Origin: an uncultured Bacteroidales bacterium
Lineage (GTDB): Bacteria; Bacteroidota; Bacteroidia; Bacteroidales; Paludibacteraceae
DNA length: 64,000 nucleotides
Direction of reading: 5' to 3'
Assembly: GCA_902799705.1 (NCBI GenBank)
Contig: CADCBP010000003.1
Span: forward strand, 1-64,000
A model generated the notes under the pieces. That model was not told where the DNA came from. It did no database searches and worked only from the letters and a program-made list of their open reading frames with translations. The position numbers were made by a program, and so were the translations under genes. Positions 55,005 through 64,000 of the stretch are shown one piece after another (position 1 is the stretch's first letter; every line of letters starts with the position of its first letter).

Positions 55005-56516
55005 TTATTGTGCAATACGCTGTCCTTGCGGCGTGTAAATCTGATTGCCTTTTTGGATGAGCAACTGTCCATTCTGGATGTATTTAACTACGCGCGAAGC
55101 ATCGCCTTCTACCGACTCTACTCCCGTCGGTACTTCGCTTGGCTCGCCAAGTATCACATCCAGGTCATCGGTAATGTCAGCATGGGCTGTAGTTCTCAAA
55201 GTCTTATCCTCCACAAGGGATTGAACAGGATCTTCTATGAACGGTTTAGCAATACCAAAGAACACCGCTCCAAGAATAGAATTACCCATAAGCTCTGTCA
55301 ACATAGCTTGCATACCATCGTATAATGCATTCGCAACAGTATTGCCTTCTAACGGACGTTTGGCCTCACTGGCCTCCGAATAGAAGAGATACATATTAAT
55401 CGCAGGAGCACCAATATGTTTCTGCGTGATCTCAACTTGTGCCTCATCCGTTTGCGGTAACTTCATTTTTAACATCATTATTGCCATTGGATCAAGTCCG
55501 GCATCCTGCAGAGCAGGAGCGATTTGCTCATCCCACTTATCCAAAAGTTTTCCCCAAAGTTTGCGAGCAAGTGATGGAATCAAATTGGAGGTGTGTTCAC
55601 GCATCCATTCGCGGCTGTAATCCGTGAACTCAGTGATGCCGCCTAACGATGTAATATAGTCGGTCGTCACTGTAATGCCTTTGCGGTTCTTATTGATTGT
55701 CAACCAACGATACGGACACGGGAAAGTAATCGGCGAGCCGGTGGTGATCTCAACGATGCTGTCGCTTGTCAATCCTGTGGTGTCGCGGAACGTAGTAATA
55801 CCACTTACATGGAAATGGCCGGTGAGTACCAGATTTACGCCATGATGCATGAGTTTGTCACGCAAGTCATCCGGATTATTGAAACGGCTTGCCGGCTCAA
55901 GTTGTCCTACCTGGTCAAAATGCTCCAGGATCTGCCAGTGGCTCATGGCAATAATCATATTGCCTTTGGCAACAGCTGCGTCAGCCTGATCCAAGATCCA
56001 AGCTTGCGTAGCACCGGATAACTTACCGATAGACGCTTTACCATCCGAACCGTCAATACCGATGACAGTCACGCCGGGAAGTGGCTCTACAGCAAAGGAA
56101 TGCGAACCGGGATCCTTAACTGCACCATCAAAAGTACCCGGATAAAGGGCTTCCCAGTTCTCACCGGGCAGGTCGTGGTTTCCCGGGATTACCAAGGTAC
56201 GAATACCGGCTGCCTGCAAACGAAGGATACCAGCCGAAACGGTATCGTGCGCAGCAGCCTCACCATCGCGGGTGAGATCGCCCGGGATAAGTACCAAATC
56301 CGGTTTGTACTTCAGTGCGGTGTCCAACATAGCATGCCAGATCGGCTCACTCAGATCCAACATCTTACGTTGGGTCTTCATGTAATTGTCGAAATCCGGC
56401 TCCATGTCAATGACCGACTGCGGGGTAACGTGCGGGTCGGCGATAACCATAACCCGCTCCTGAGCAAAGCTCATCATTGGCAGCAGCAAAGCTGCTAAAA
56501 AGAAGATTTTTTTCAT
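55005..56516 (-). CDS. secreted calcineurin-type phosphoesterase, copy 2
   Basis: A 503-residue protein with the same signal peptide, metal motifs (VIADPH, GDLTRDG, GNHDLPG, GHFHVSG) and C-terminal tail as copy 1. It starts 8 bp after the transporter-OmpA fusion gene, so this copy is in that operon and is probably the ancestral position. Confidence 0.88.
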   Translation of the reverse strand: MKKIFFLAALLLPMMSFAQERVMVIADPHVTPQSVIDMEPDFDNYMKTQRKMLDLSEPIWHAMLDTALKYKPDLVLIPGDLTRDGEAAAHDTVSAGILRLQAAGIRTLVIPGNHDLPGENWEALYPGTFDGAVKDPGSHSFAVEPLPGVTVIGIDGSDGKASIGKLSGATQAWILDQADAAVAKGNMIIAMSHWQILEHFDQVGQLEPASRFNNPDDLRDKLMHHGVNLVLTGHFHVSGITTFRDTTGLTSDSIVEITTGSPITFPCPYRWLTINKNRKGITVTTDYITSLGGITEFTDYSREWMREHTSNLIPSLARKLWGKLLDKWDEQIAPALQDAGLDPMAIMMLKMKLPQTDEAQVEITQKHIGAPAINMYLFYSEASEAKRPLEGNTVANALYDGMQAMLTELMGNSILGAVFFGIAKPFIEDPVQSLVEDKTLRTTAHADITDDLDVILGEPSEVPTGVESVEGDASRVVKYIQNGQLLIQKGNQIYTPQGQRIAQ

Positions 56517-56524
56517 AATTATAA

Positions 56525-59374
56525 CTATTTAATGGTTATTTCGACGCGGCGGTTTTCCGCGCGCCCTTGTTCTGTATCATTGGATGCCACGGGCTTGGTG
56601 TCCCCGTAGCCGAAAGCTTCTATTTTTTCTGCGTCACACCCGAAAGCCACTAACTGCCGTTTGACGGATTCCGCGCGACGTTGCGAGAGTTCTTTGTTGT
56701 CTTCGGGTTTGCCGATATTGTCCGTATGTCCGGCAAGTCGGACGGTGTATCCGTACGTCTGAACGAAGAGGGCTATACGTTTCAATTCCGGCAAAGAAAC
56801 GGGAAGGATCTCGTCGCTGGCCGTTTCGAAGAGCAGATTATTGATCGCCACTGCCTTGTTCGCACTAAGCACCGTAATCGGTTCAGGTCGTTTGTCTTCG
56901 GGTAATGTGACCGTATAGATGTCATGTCTGCGACCGCTTTTTTGTGCATATATAGCAGTCTGTCCGTCTGCCGAAATCTTATACCAACAATCCCTGCCGG
57001 CAGTATTGATTGTCGGTCCGAGGTTTTCCGGTTCTGACCAACAGTTCCAACAGGTGTCAGCCAAGCGACGCGATACCCATACATCGAGTTCGCCGACGGT
57101 TCCTTCTCTGTCCGAAGAGAAATACATGGTTTTCATGTCGGGATGCAGGAAAGGCGAACGCTCCATGCCTGTAGTGTTGATAGCAGAACCGATGGAATAC
57201 GGCGTGCCCCATCCGCTCTCGGTACGTTCGGAAACAAAGATATTAAGGCTTGCCCGTTCTTCTCCTTCCGCCGGATAATTGGCAGCAAAGAGCAGTGCTT
57301 TGCCATCGGCAGTGATCATCGCGTCCGCCTGCCAGTTGCCTAACTGCAGATGGCGCGGTAACGGACGCGGTTCAGTCCATCCCTGCGGCCCGCGCACGGA
57401 GAAGCACATCCGGCCTTCAACGAAGACTAACATCGTGCGGCCGTCTCCGGAAACAGAGGTCGGGGCCTCGTTGCGATACGGACTGCTTAAGCCGGGTACT
57501 ATCTGTGCTGTACTCCACTCGCCGGTTTTCCTATCCCGACGCGAGACGAAGATATCTTCCGTTATATTCGTTTCTCCGCGGTTGAGTCCGACAAAATACA
57601 ATGTATTGTCATCTATGGTCAAAGTTGGTCCGTATTCCTCACCTGGCACCGTATTGACAGTGTGCGGCAACGGTTGGGGGGCAACGCTATCCTGCGGAGT
57701 AAAGGAGCAGAAGATGAGCACCAACAGTTGTGCCGCCATGACGCGCAGGAAAGTAGTAAACGGATAGACTGTAGCATAACAAACCGATGCCTGATTATTC
57801 TCCGATGAGAGAGACTGCGCGTAAGGCAACGCCATGGCTGATGTCATCGAACCGATCAACAATCCCACGACATTAAAGAAATTCACGTGCAACCATTTAT
57901 ATGCGATGCCACCCACCAGAACCAACGGAACAATGGTAATGATAAATCCGTATCCGATCCACAGATAACCACCGTTGACCAAAGTCGGCACGAAGTTTTC
58001 TCCTACGGAGAGTCCTAAGGCCGCCAGGAAGAGTGTCAAACCTACTTGGCGCAACATCATGTTGGCCGAAGTGGTAGAGAATGTGACCATGTTATAATAG
58101 GGTCCGTAATGGCCGATGAGAATGGCAACGATGAGCGAACCGCCCACAAGGCCTAACTTAAAAGTTGTCCCCATGCCGGGCAACGGGATAGGCAGCAAAC
58201 CGACACATATACCGAGCACCATTCCGAAGAATACCGGCAAGAGATGCGGTACATCAAGACGTTTGAGCTCGTTTCCGAAAGTCTCAGCTACTCTGCTCAC
58301 GTCATCCTTGTCGCCCACTACCATCAGTCGGTCACCTAACTGCAGGATCATGTCAGGTGTGGCCAGAAGGTCGATACCGGCACGGCTGACACGCGTGATG
58401 GTGGCATGGTATTGCTGGCGCAGGTTGAACGAACGGATACGTTTCCCGTTACATTCCGGCCTGGTCACCGCAATACGACGGGATATCAGATGGTCGGATT
58501 TCTCGCTCTGAACATGTAAGTCGTAGTTCTTCATCAGTCCCAAAAGACGCAGGGTGTCCACGTGTTGTCTATCCGTTAATACACGAAGTGTATCACCATT
58601 ACGGAAAACAGTCTGCTCATTCACCAATTCATCCGATCCGTCCATCCGGATAACCCGGCTGATAACCATTTCCTTCACCGGACAGAGATGTTGCAGTTCA
58701 GCAAGCGTTAGTGTATCTATCTGTGGGTTGTTAAGCGTAATATCCACACAAATGGGTTCTTCTGTAGTTTCTTTTGCTGCCTCTTTAAGCCGTCTCTCTT
58801 CTTCGGGAAGGCTTATTTTAAAGGACTTCAGGATAAGTTCAAAAGCCAGGATCACACCGACTATACTTAAAGGATAAGCCACCGCATAACCGGTAGCGAT
58901 GTCAGGATTGGAAGTACCGGTAATGTCAAAATAGGCCTGTTGAGCGGACGCTAAAGACGGTGTAGAGGTGGTTGCTCCGGACATGACGCCGGTTAAAGTG
59001 GACATCTCGATACCTGTGATATAATGGAGCACAATCGTGCACACACAACCGAGAAGGACAATCGCTGCAGCCAGCATGTTGAGTTGCAGTCCTCCTTTTT
59101 TGAATGGAGAGAACGAAGGACCGACCTGCAGACCGATGGAATAAACAAAGAGAATCAGACCGAAATCTTTGGCGAACTGACCTACAGAATGATCTATCTT
59201 CACGCCCAAAGAAGCCAAGGTGATCCCCACAAACAGGACCCAAGTAACGCCCAGGGAGAAATTGCGTATCTTCGCTTTCTCTCCCAGCCAAAGACCAATG
59301 GTCATCACGATAGTCAGCCATAAGAGTGACTGCGTGATGGATGGTTCAAATAAAAATTGCGCTATCGAGTTCAT
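56525..59374 (-). CDS. AspT/YidE-type transporter fused to PD40 propeller and OmpA domain
   Basis: A 949-residue protein. Residues 1-555: two AspT-type membrane halves (GSMTSAMALPYAQS in the second; TGVMSGATTSTPSLASAQQA in the first) around two TrkA-C domains (about 200-375). The last helix (RVMAAQLLVLIFCS) leads to residues about 575-825 with PD40/TolB-like blades (YFSSDREGTVGELDVWVSRR), then an OmpA peptidoglycan-binding domain (about 840-949: AGHTDNIG, LSQRRAESVK, NRRVEITIK). ATG 59374 is used, not TTG 59383. The reading frame is uninterrupted across the junction. Confidence 0.85.
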   Translation of the reverse strand: MNSIAQFLFEPSITQSLLWLTIVMTIGLWLGEKAKIRNFSLGVTWVLFVGITLASLGVKIDHSVGQFAKDFGLILFVYSIGLQVGPSFSPFKKGGLQLNMLAAAIVLLGCVCTIVLHYITGIEMSTLTGVMSGATTSTPSLASAQQAYFDITGTSNPDIATGYAVAYPLSIVGVILAFELILKSFKISLPEEERRLKEAAKETTEEPICVDITLNNPQIDTLTLAELQHLCPVKEMVISRVIRMDGSDELVNEQTVFRNGDTLRVLTDRQHVDTLRLLGLMKNYDLHVQSEKSDHLISRRIAVTRPECNGKRIRSFNLRQQYHATITRVSRAGIDLLATPDMILQLGDRLMVVGDKDDVSRVAETFGNELKRLDVPHLLPVFFGMVLGICVGLLPIPLPGMGTTFKLGLVGGSLIVAILIGHYGPYYNMVTFSTTSANMMLRQVGLTLFLAALGLSVGENFVPTLVNGGYLWIGYGFIITIVPLVLVGGIAYKWLHVNFFNVVGLLIGSMTSAMALPYAQSLSSENNQASVCYATVYPFTTFLRVMAAQLLVLIFCSFTPQDSVAPQPLPHTVNTVPGEEYGPTLTIDDNTLYFVGLNRGETNITEDIFVSRRDRKTGEWSTAQIVPGLSSPYRNEAPTSVSGDGRTMLVFVEGRMCFSVRGPQGWTEPRPLPRHLQLGNWQADAMITADGKALLFAANYPAEGEERASLNIFVSERTESGWGTPYSIGSAINTTGMERSPFLHPDMKTMYFSSDREGTVGELDVWVSRRLADTCWNCWSEPENLGPTINTAGRDCWYKISADGQTAIYAQKSGRRHDIYTVTLPEDKRPEPITVLSANKAVAINNLLFETASDEILPVSLPELKRIALFVQTYGYTVRLAGHTDNIGKPEDNKELSQRRAESVKRQLVAFGCDAEKIEAFGYGDTKPVASNDTEQGRAENRRVEITIK

Positions 59375-59387
59375 AAGTTTCAATATT

Positions 59388-60632
59388 CTAATCCTCTAAC
59401 CTTCTAACCCGCTCTATCATACCCACCAATGCTTTGGTGCACGCGCGATCCGTAATCTGTTCGCGTAACTTTCCCAGATGGAAACATTCGGCAGTAGTGC
59501 CTTGCGGTGTCGCCCACGCTATCCAGACAGTGCCAACAGGTTTTTCTATCGACCCTCCGGTAGGTCCTGCGATGCCGGAAGTGGCCATACTAAAATCGGT
59601 GTTTAGTCGTTTGCGAACAGACTCCGCCATTATACGCACCACTTCTTCGCTAACCACGCCACGCGTTTTTATCAGTTCGTCCGGCACGTTCAAAAGATGC
59701 TCTTTGACACTGTTGTCATAGCTGATAATCGAGCCGTAATAGAAGGCAGAACTGCCGGCATGCTTGTTCAGCAGAGAGGCTAATTTACCTCCTGTGCAAG
59801 ACTCGGCGGTAGAGATGGTTTGTCCCCTCGCGACAAGGAGTTTGCCCAATATGACTTCCAAGGGTTCATCTGTATCGGCAATCAAGTACTTGGCAACTAA
59901 TGTCTTCAGTTCCTCAAACCATCGGTTTACATCTTCCTCGCTCAACATGCCGTATGATGACAGACGCAAACGGATTATTCCGTCTTTGGGAAGGTATGCC
60001 AAGTGCAAATCGGCCGGCATGGATGCTTCGTACGCCTCCAAAAGGATTGCAAGGGACGATTCTGGAATACCGGTCACTTGCAGCGTACGATGAATAATCT
60101 GATTTCTGATAGCTGACAAGTGACGGCTGATGTATGGTAAGATCTGTTCCTCCATGGCTATTTTCATCTCGTATGGTACTCCGGGCATGGAAGCCAGGAG
60201 TTGTGATCCATGATGAAAGACCATTAAGGGGGCGCTACCTACTCTATTCTCGAGTATCTCTGCGTTTTCTGGTACTAACCATTGTGTAGCTGTTAATCTG
60301 TTCAGCACATCCGGTCGCTCGCGATAGAGCTCGTTAATATGCGCGCGCACGCGCTTGTCTTCTATAAGGTGTGTATCGAAATATTCGCACAACACATGTT
60401 TCGTTATATCATCGTTCGTAGGGCCCAAACCGCCGGTTGTCAACACGATATCGGCTCTGCTGAAAGCTTCGTCCAAAGCAGCGACAATGTGCTCCCGCCG
60501 GTCATGTACCGACGTGATCTGGTATAATTCTATACCGATCTCGTTGAGTTGCTCTGCCATCCATGCGGAATTAGTGTCCACTACTTGACCGATGAGTAAC
60601 TCGTCTCCTATGGTAATTATCTCTGCGCGCAT
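59388..60632 (-). CDS. cinA: CinA family protein (competence/damage-inducible)
   Basis: A 414-residue two-domain protein: an N-terminal MoaB-like domain (ITIGDELLIGQVVDTNSAW; TTGGLGPTNDDIT), known in the family for ADP-ribose pyrophosphatase activity, and a C-terminal NMN-deamidase-type domain (STAESCTGGKLASLL; ATSGIAGPTGG). It overlaps the upstream DUF3109 gene by 16 bp. Confidence 0.93.
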   Translation of the reverse strand: MRAEIITIGDELLIGQVVDTNSAWMAEQLNEIGIELYQITSVHDRREHIVAALDEAFSRADIVLTTGGLGPTNDDITKHVLCEYFDTHLIEDKRVRAHINELYRERPDVLNRLTATQWLVPENAEILENRVGSAPLMVFHHGSQLLASMPGVPYEMKIAMEEQILPYISRHLSAIRNQIIHRTLQVTGIPESSLAILLEAYEASMPADLHLAYLPKDGIIRLRLSSYGMLSEEDVNRWFEELKTLVAKYLIADTDEPLEVILGKLLVARGQTISTAESCTGGKLASLLNKHAGSSAFYYGSIISYDNSVKEHLLNVPDELIKTRGVVSEEVVRIMAESVRKRLNTDFSMATSGIAGPTGGSIEKPVGTVWIAWATPQGTTAECFHLGKLREQITDRACTKALVGMIERVRRLED

Positions 60633-61204
60633 TGTTTTTTCCACTCTGTAGCAGTTAGTTCCAATTCATCATACCATGCCTGCCCGAAACGTCGTATCAA
60701 GGGCTCTTTGAGGAATTGATACAGCGGCAGATGGAGTTTTTTCCCTTTCTGCCGGGCACAATGACATATATCCCAGCGATGGTATTCGAGCCCTGTATAT
60801 TCCCCTACTTGCGTCAACCGTATCGGATAGAGATGACACGAGACGGGTTTCTTAAAATCTATCTTGCCGGCGTTATAGGCTTTCTCTATCAGGCAGTAAC
60901 ACCATCCGTTATGATCCGTGCGGGCAAAGACACAGTCTTTGTCGTTGACGATAGACGTGACGCGTTCGCCCGAAGGGTCGTTGTATGCGATTCCCTGTTC
61001 TTCCACCACGGATTTGGCTTCTTTGGTCATCTCGGGCAGCAAGACGGGAAGTATCTCATTGATTTTCTTTTCTTCTTCAGCCGTCAATGGGGCACCGGCA
61101 TCGCCTTCTATACAGCAACAACCGCGGCAACTGTCCAGATCACAACAGAACTCTTTCTCGAGTATGTCCAGACTGACTAATGTGTTATTGTCAATGACAA
61201 ACAT
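60617..61204 (-). CDS. DUF3109 cysteine-rich protein
   Basis: A 195-residue protein with an N-terminal cluster FCCDLDSCRGCCC and further Cys in DKDCVF, WCYCLIE, VSCHLYP and DICHCARQ, suggesting an Fe-S or zinc site related to YkgJ proteins. Function unknown. It starts 1 bp after mntP. Confidence 0.85.
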   Translation of the reverse strand: MFVIDNNTLVSLDILEKEFCCDLDSCRGCCCIEGDAGAPLTAEEEKKINEILPVLLPEMTKEAKSVVEEQGIAYNDPSGERVTSIVNDKDCVFARTDHNGWCYCLIEKAYNAGKIDFKKPVSCHLYPIRLTQVGEYTGLEYHRWDICHCARQKGKKLHLPLYQFLKEPLIRRFGQAWYDELELTATEWKKQCAQR

Positions 61205-61205
61205 T

Positions 61206-61763
61206 TTATAACCCCAAAAAACTTTCTGCCCAAATTTTAATACCCAAAGCGATCAGGACAATACCGCCTATGAGTTCCATGTTTATCTTCAGTTTTCCCA
61301 CAAACACGCCCACCAAATAGCCTCCCAGAGAGAAGATAGCCGTAATGGCACCAATTATGATCACAGACGGCATCAACCATTCCGGATACGGCACGAACAG
61401 CAGCCCTGTAGCCAGGACATCGACACTGGTTGCAAGTGCCAGCAATAACAGATTCGACAAATGCCAGTTAGCCGTTTTGTCTGCTTTCTTGTCCGTACGG
61501 AAGGATTCCCAGATCATCTTTATGCCTAAGAATTCCAATAGTACGAGCGCGATCCACGGGGCATAAATCCTCATGAAATCCACGAAGAGTGAACCGGCAT
61601 AATAACCTATAACCGGCATTCCCGCGTGGAAGCATCCGAAGATAAGCGCCATGAGCAATGCCCGCGGGTGCCACCGGTGTTCATTCAGTCCCTGCACAGC
61701 CGAGACTGCACAGCAGTCCATGGCCAAGCCGATTCCCATTACAATAACATTCAACCAGAACAT
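61206..61763 (-). CDS. mntP: manganese efflux pump MntP-like
   Basis: A 185-residue protein with six membrane helices in two repeats. The paired motifs GLAMDCCAVSAVQG and ATSVDVLATGL correspond to the MDAFAVS/ATSIDALAVG motifs of MntP; the first has Cys-Cys where Ala-Phe is usual, while the acidic residues are kept. Confidence 0.88.
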   Translation of the reverse strand: MFWLNVIVMGIGLAMDCCAVSAVQGLNEHRWHPRALLMALIFGCFHAGMPVIGYYAGSLFVDFMRIYAPWIALVLLEFLGIKMIWESFRTDKKADKTANWHLSNLLLLALATSVDVLATGLLFVPYPEWLMPSVIIIGAITAIFSLGGYLVGVFVGKLKINMELIGGIVLIALGIKIWAESFLGL

Positions 61764-61778
61764 GTCTGTCTCCTTCTC

Positions 61779-62327
61779 CTAATTCCTTTTATATTTATAC
61801 CGCGCTACCGTTTTACCTTTGGCAATGGCCAGAAGTTTGTTGCGGGTAAAGGTCTTACGGATCGGCGAGATCCGGTCGGTGAACACATGCCCTTCCAGAT
61901 GGTCGTATTCGTGTTGCACGATACGTGCCTGAAAACCGGTAAAAGTCTCTTCGTGTTCCTGAAAATCCTCATCCAGGTAGCGCAAACGCACTGACACGGG
62001 CCGTACGACGTTCTCACTTATTCCCGGTAACGAGAGACAGCCTTCTGAATAGGAGCAAGTCTCTTCACTTGCCTCAATCAGTTCCGGATTGATGAAGGCC
62101 CGTTTGAACCCTTTACATTCCGGATAGTCTTCTGCCAATTCATCACCGTCCACCACAAACAACCGCCAGGGTTTTCCCACTTGCGGAGCCGCCAAACCGC
62201 AGCCTTCCGCCTGGGTTAGCGTCTCGTACATATCCGCAATAAACTGCTTCAATTCGGGCGTTTGTTCTATCTCCTCAGCCTGTTTGCGAAGTACCGGCTG
62301 TCCGTACAAATATATTGGTAGTATCAT
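61779..62327 (-). CDS. def: peptide deformylase
   Basis: A 182-residue metallo-hydrolase that removes the N-formyl group. All three motifs are present: GCGLAAPQ, EGCLS (metal Cys) and QHEYDH (metal His pair). The length is standard. Confidence 0.96.
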   Translation of the reverse strand: MILPIYLYGQPVLRKQAEEIEQTPELKQFIADMYETLTQAEGCGLAAPQVGKPWRLFVVDGDELAEDYPECKGFKRAFINPELIEASEETCSYSEGCLSLPGISENVVRPVSVRLRYLDEDFQEHEETFTGFQARIVQHEYDHLEGHVFTDRISPIRKTFTRNKLLAIAKGKTVARYKYKRN

Positions 62328-62348
62328 GATAATTTACAATTTGACTAT

Positions 62349-62765
62349 TTACTTAATGAGGCTATCCAAATAGCCTTCCAGTATGATGCACGCAGCAATT
62401 TTATCCACCACGGCTTTGTTTTGCCGGTCTTTTTTCTTCATTCCTCCATCCATCATCGCTTTATGCGCCAGGACTGACGTGAAGCGCTCGTCATACATAG
62501 TTACAGGTTTGTCGGGAAAAGTCTTTTTAAACAGTCCCATGAACGGACGGATATAATTCATGGACTCCGACTCTTGTCCGTTCATCTGTGTCGGATGTCC
62601 GATGACTACTTCATCCACCGGCTCGTGGGCGAAATAATCGTTCAACCAATTCATCAGTTCTTTTGTCTCGATCGTACGCAACGGATTAGCCGTGATGCGG
62701 AGGATATCCGTTACGGCTAATCCGGTACGTTTACGACCATAGTCTATTGCGAGAATACGCCCCAT
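62349..62765 (-). CDS. ruvX: Holliday junction resolvase-like YqgF/RuvX
   Basis: A 138-residue RNase H-fold nuclease linked to 16S rRNA maturation. The motifs LAIDYGRKRTGLAVTD, VVIGHP and DERFTSVLA are visible. The start shares one base with the preceding stop (TAATG). Confidence 0.93.
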   Translation of the reverse strand: MGRILAIDYGRKRTGLAVTDILRITANPLRTIETKELMNWLNDYFAHEPVDEVVIGHPTQMNGQESESMNYIRPFMGLFKKTFPDKPVTMYDERFTSVLAHKAMMDGGMKKKDRQNKAVVDKIAACIILEGYLDSLIK

Positions 62766-64000
62766 TAGAGGTTATTGAGTTTCTCGTTGACTTCGTTGTA
62801 TTTATCGTCCATTCCGAAACGATAGTAGAGTGCCTTGAGGGTCTGCAGGTAACTGCGGTCTTCCGGAGCCATCTCATGGGCTTTTTCGAAGAACGGCAGT
62901 GATTTGCGGAATACCTCATTCATCTCGTCCAGAGCTTTCTTGTACTCCTTGTTATCGGAGATGGAGGCAGCAGCCTCGTTCAGTTTGACAGCCTGGTTGT
63001 AATATACGCGGCCCTTGCCTGCCATGGCATCAGCCATCGCCGGGTCGAGAGACAGCGCTTTGTCAAACTCAGCCAGCGCTACATCGTAGTTACCTTGGTT
63101 CTCATCGAGGTTACCCTTGATCAGATGGTATTGCGCTACATTCGGTTCACGCTCGATAGCGGTAGCCAGGTAGTTGATAGCTGTCTGCTCCTGACCGGAG
63201 AAGATGTAGAAGTTGATGAGGTTCTGCAGGAACCACGGTTCTTGCGGGAAGCGGGACACGGCGTCTTGAAGCGTAGCTACGAAATGTACGGTATCTTTGA
63301 GAGCCAGATACTCCTGATAGAGGAACTGGTTGACTGCGATAGCCTCGTATTCTCCATTCTTGAGTTGCTCCAGGATCTCGATAGCTTCTGCGTGCATCTC
63401 AGCCTGAACAGCGAAGATAGCGGCGTAGTATTTGTACTGCATATAGGTGGTGTCGCGCGGCATTTCCTTCTGCAACTTCGGATCTTGCATCATTGTCAGA
63501 TCAGGGATGTCAGTGTGCATCTTGAAGGCATTGTATGCGCCGGCGTAGTCACGCGTCTCGTTCAGGTGAATACCGTATTTCACCAGTTCCTGGTTCTGGT
63601 AGTACTCGAGCATGTATTTCGAGAGTTTACCGCGCATTTTCGGATCTGTCGGCACTTGATTACCTTTCTTGTCGAGTACGGGAACCTGAGCCAGTTCGTC
63701 GGCTTTAATCCAATACTTGTAACTCTCCTCGCAGGCGGCACCTTCGGCAGCAGCATCCACACCCTGTCCCATCATCTGGTTATAGAGTTCGCGTTGAACC
63801 TCTTTGTAACCGACCATACCTGCCCAGTAGTAGTTCTCCGCCGTCGGTTCTGCTTGCAGTGCTTCTTCTACGGCGTCACGTGCTGCGCGGAAATCCGGCG
63901 TCTCGGAGTTCATCAGGCTTTTAGCCTTTTTTACCATCGGGTTTTTCTGTGCGAAGCAGCCTGCACTCATGAGCACAACAGCTGCCAAAATCAATGATTT
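62765..64000 (-). CDS. secreted TPR protein, 5' end outside the window
   Basis: About 411 residues visible. The signal peptide (LILAAVVLMSAGCFAQ) runs off the right edge, so the start codon is missing; an in-frame TTG at 63994 is unlikely to be the start. Tetratricopeptide-like helix pairs follow (NVAQYHLIKGNLDENQGNYD; PAMADAMAGKGRVYYNQA). Scaffold or envelope role; no enzyme motif. Confidence 0.8.
   Translation of the reverse strand, partial: KSLILAAVVLMSAGCFAQKNPMVKKAKSLMNSETPDFRAARDAVEEALQAEPTAENYYWAGMVGYKEVQRELYNQMMGQGVDAAAEGAACEESYKYWIKADELAQVPVLDKKGNQVPTDPKMRGKLSKYMLEYYQNQELVKYGIHLNETRDYAGAYNAFKMHTDIPDLTMMQDPKLQKEMPRDTTYMQYKYYAAIFAVQAEMHAEAIEILEQLKNGEYEAIAVNQFLYQEYLALKDTVHFVATLQDAVSRFPQEPWFLQNLINFYIFSGQEQTAINYLATAIEREPNVAQYHLIKGNLDENQGNYDVALAEFDKALSLDPAMADAMAGKGRVYYNQAVKLNEAAASISDNKEYKKALDEMNEVFRKSLPFFEKAHEMAPEDRSYLQTLKALYYRFGMDDKYNEVNEKLNNL

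Larger units (their letters stand above)
53335..56516 (-). repeat. tandem duplication of phosphoesterase plus promoter
   Basis: Two units of about 1.6 kb (53335-54939 and 54940-56516) each hold a phosphoesterase gene and, past its stop, the same promoter with the CATACAC palindrome. The first unit's promoter serves the V-ATPase and the second unit's copy now serves phosphoesterase 1. Confidence 0.8.

Overview
The window looks like a chromosomal segment of an uncultured, fermentative Bacteroidales bacterium (gut or rumen type). Three things point there. (1) Eighteen promoters have the Bacteroidetes sigma-70 form, a -33 TTG followed exactly 20 bp later by a -7 TAnnTTTG, mostly without Shine-Dalgarno sequences. 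(2) Several gene families are typical of Bacteroidetes: GSCFA, DUF3109, DUF2764, BspA-type repeats and an EF-G paralogue. (3) The energy genes are a methylmalonyl-CoA decarboxylase sodium pump and a V-type ATPase. No tRNA, rRNA or CRISPR array was seen.

Layout. 1-5.5 kb: a cut-off hypothetical gene, then rplM-rpsI behind a structured leader, rpsB-tsf and a DUF748/AsmA-like gene. 5.4-16.4 kb: recQ and gltX (minus), then ffh, a small membrane protein with a natural six-histidine run, folD, prfA, rsmE, a PAP2 phosphatase, an FtsX-type permease and a GSCFA protein. 16.4-24.8 kb: an EF-G paralogue with an altered GTPase centre, then mce-mmdA-gamma-biotin carrier-beta (propionate formation with Na+ export), a sensor kinase and ispE. 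24.8-30.4 kb: a tiny terminator-bounded gene, an XRE regulator, lon, small genes and a RelB/PIN toxin-antitoxin pair. 30.4-42.8 kb is the accessory part: a secreted CsgG/LPP20 three-gene operon behind a 390-nt structured leader, a REP-type transposase with palindromes, SprT, a decayed Ser/Thr kinase operon, a lipoprotein, an HTH-Fic protein, a BspA repeat protein and a candidate large ncRNA. 42.8-53.4 kb (all minus): a V-ATPase operon (E, DUF2764, A, B, D, I, K) continuing into fabD, pfkA, ferritin and DUF456. 53.4-64 kb (all minus): two tandem secreted phosphoesterases, a transporter/beta-propeller/OmpA fusion, cinA, DUF3109, mntP, def, ruvX and a truncated TPR protein.

How the genes work together. 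The decarboxylase pump exports Na+, and the V-ATPase rotor subunit carries residues matching known Na+ ligands, so a sodium cycle is plausible. The accessory centre holds most of the unexplained sequence: two candidate structured RNAs, an 18-bp box at the same distance from two promoters, a 37-bp element directly after two unrelated genes, and short tandem arrays filling many gene linkers.

Limits: everything was read by eye without database searches. Family names rest on motif recognition, and RNA structures rest on visible complementarity only.
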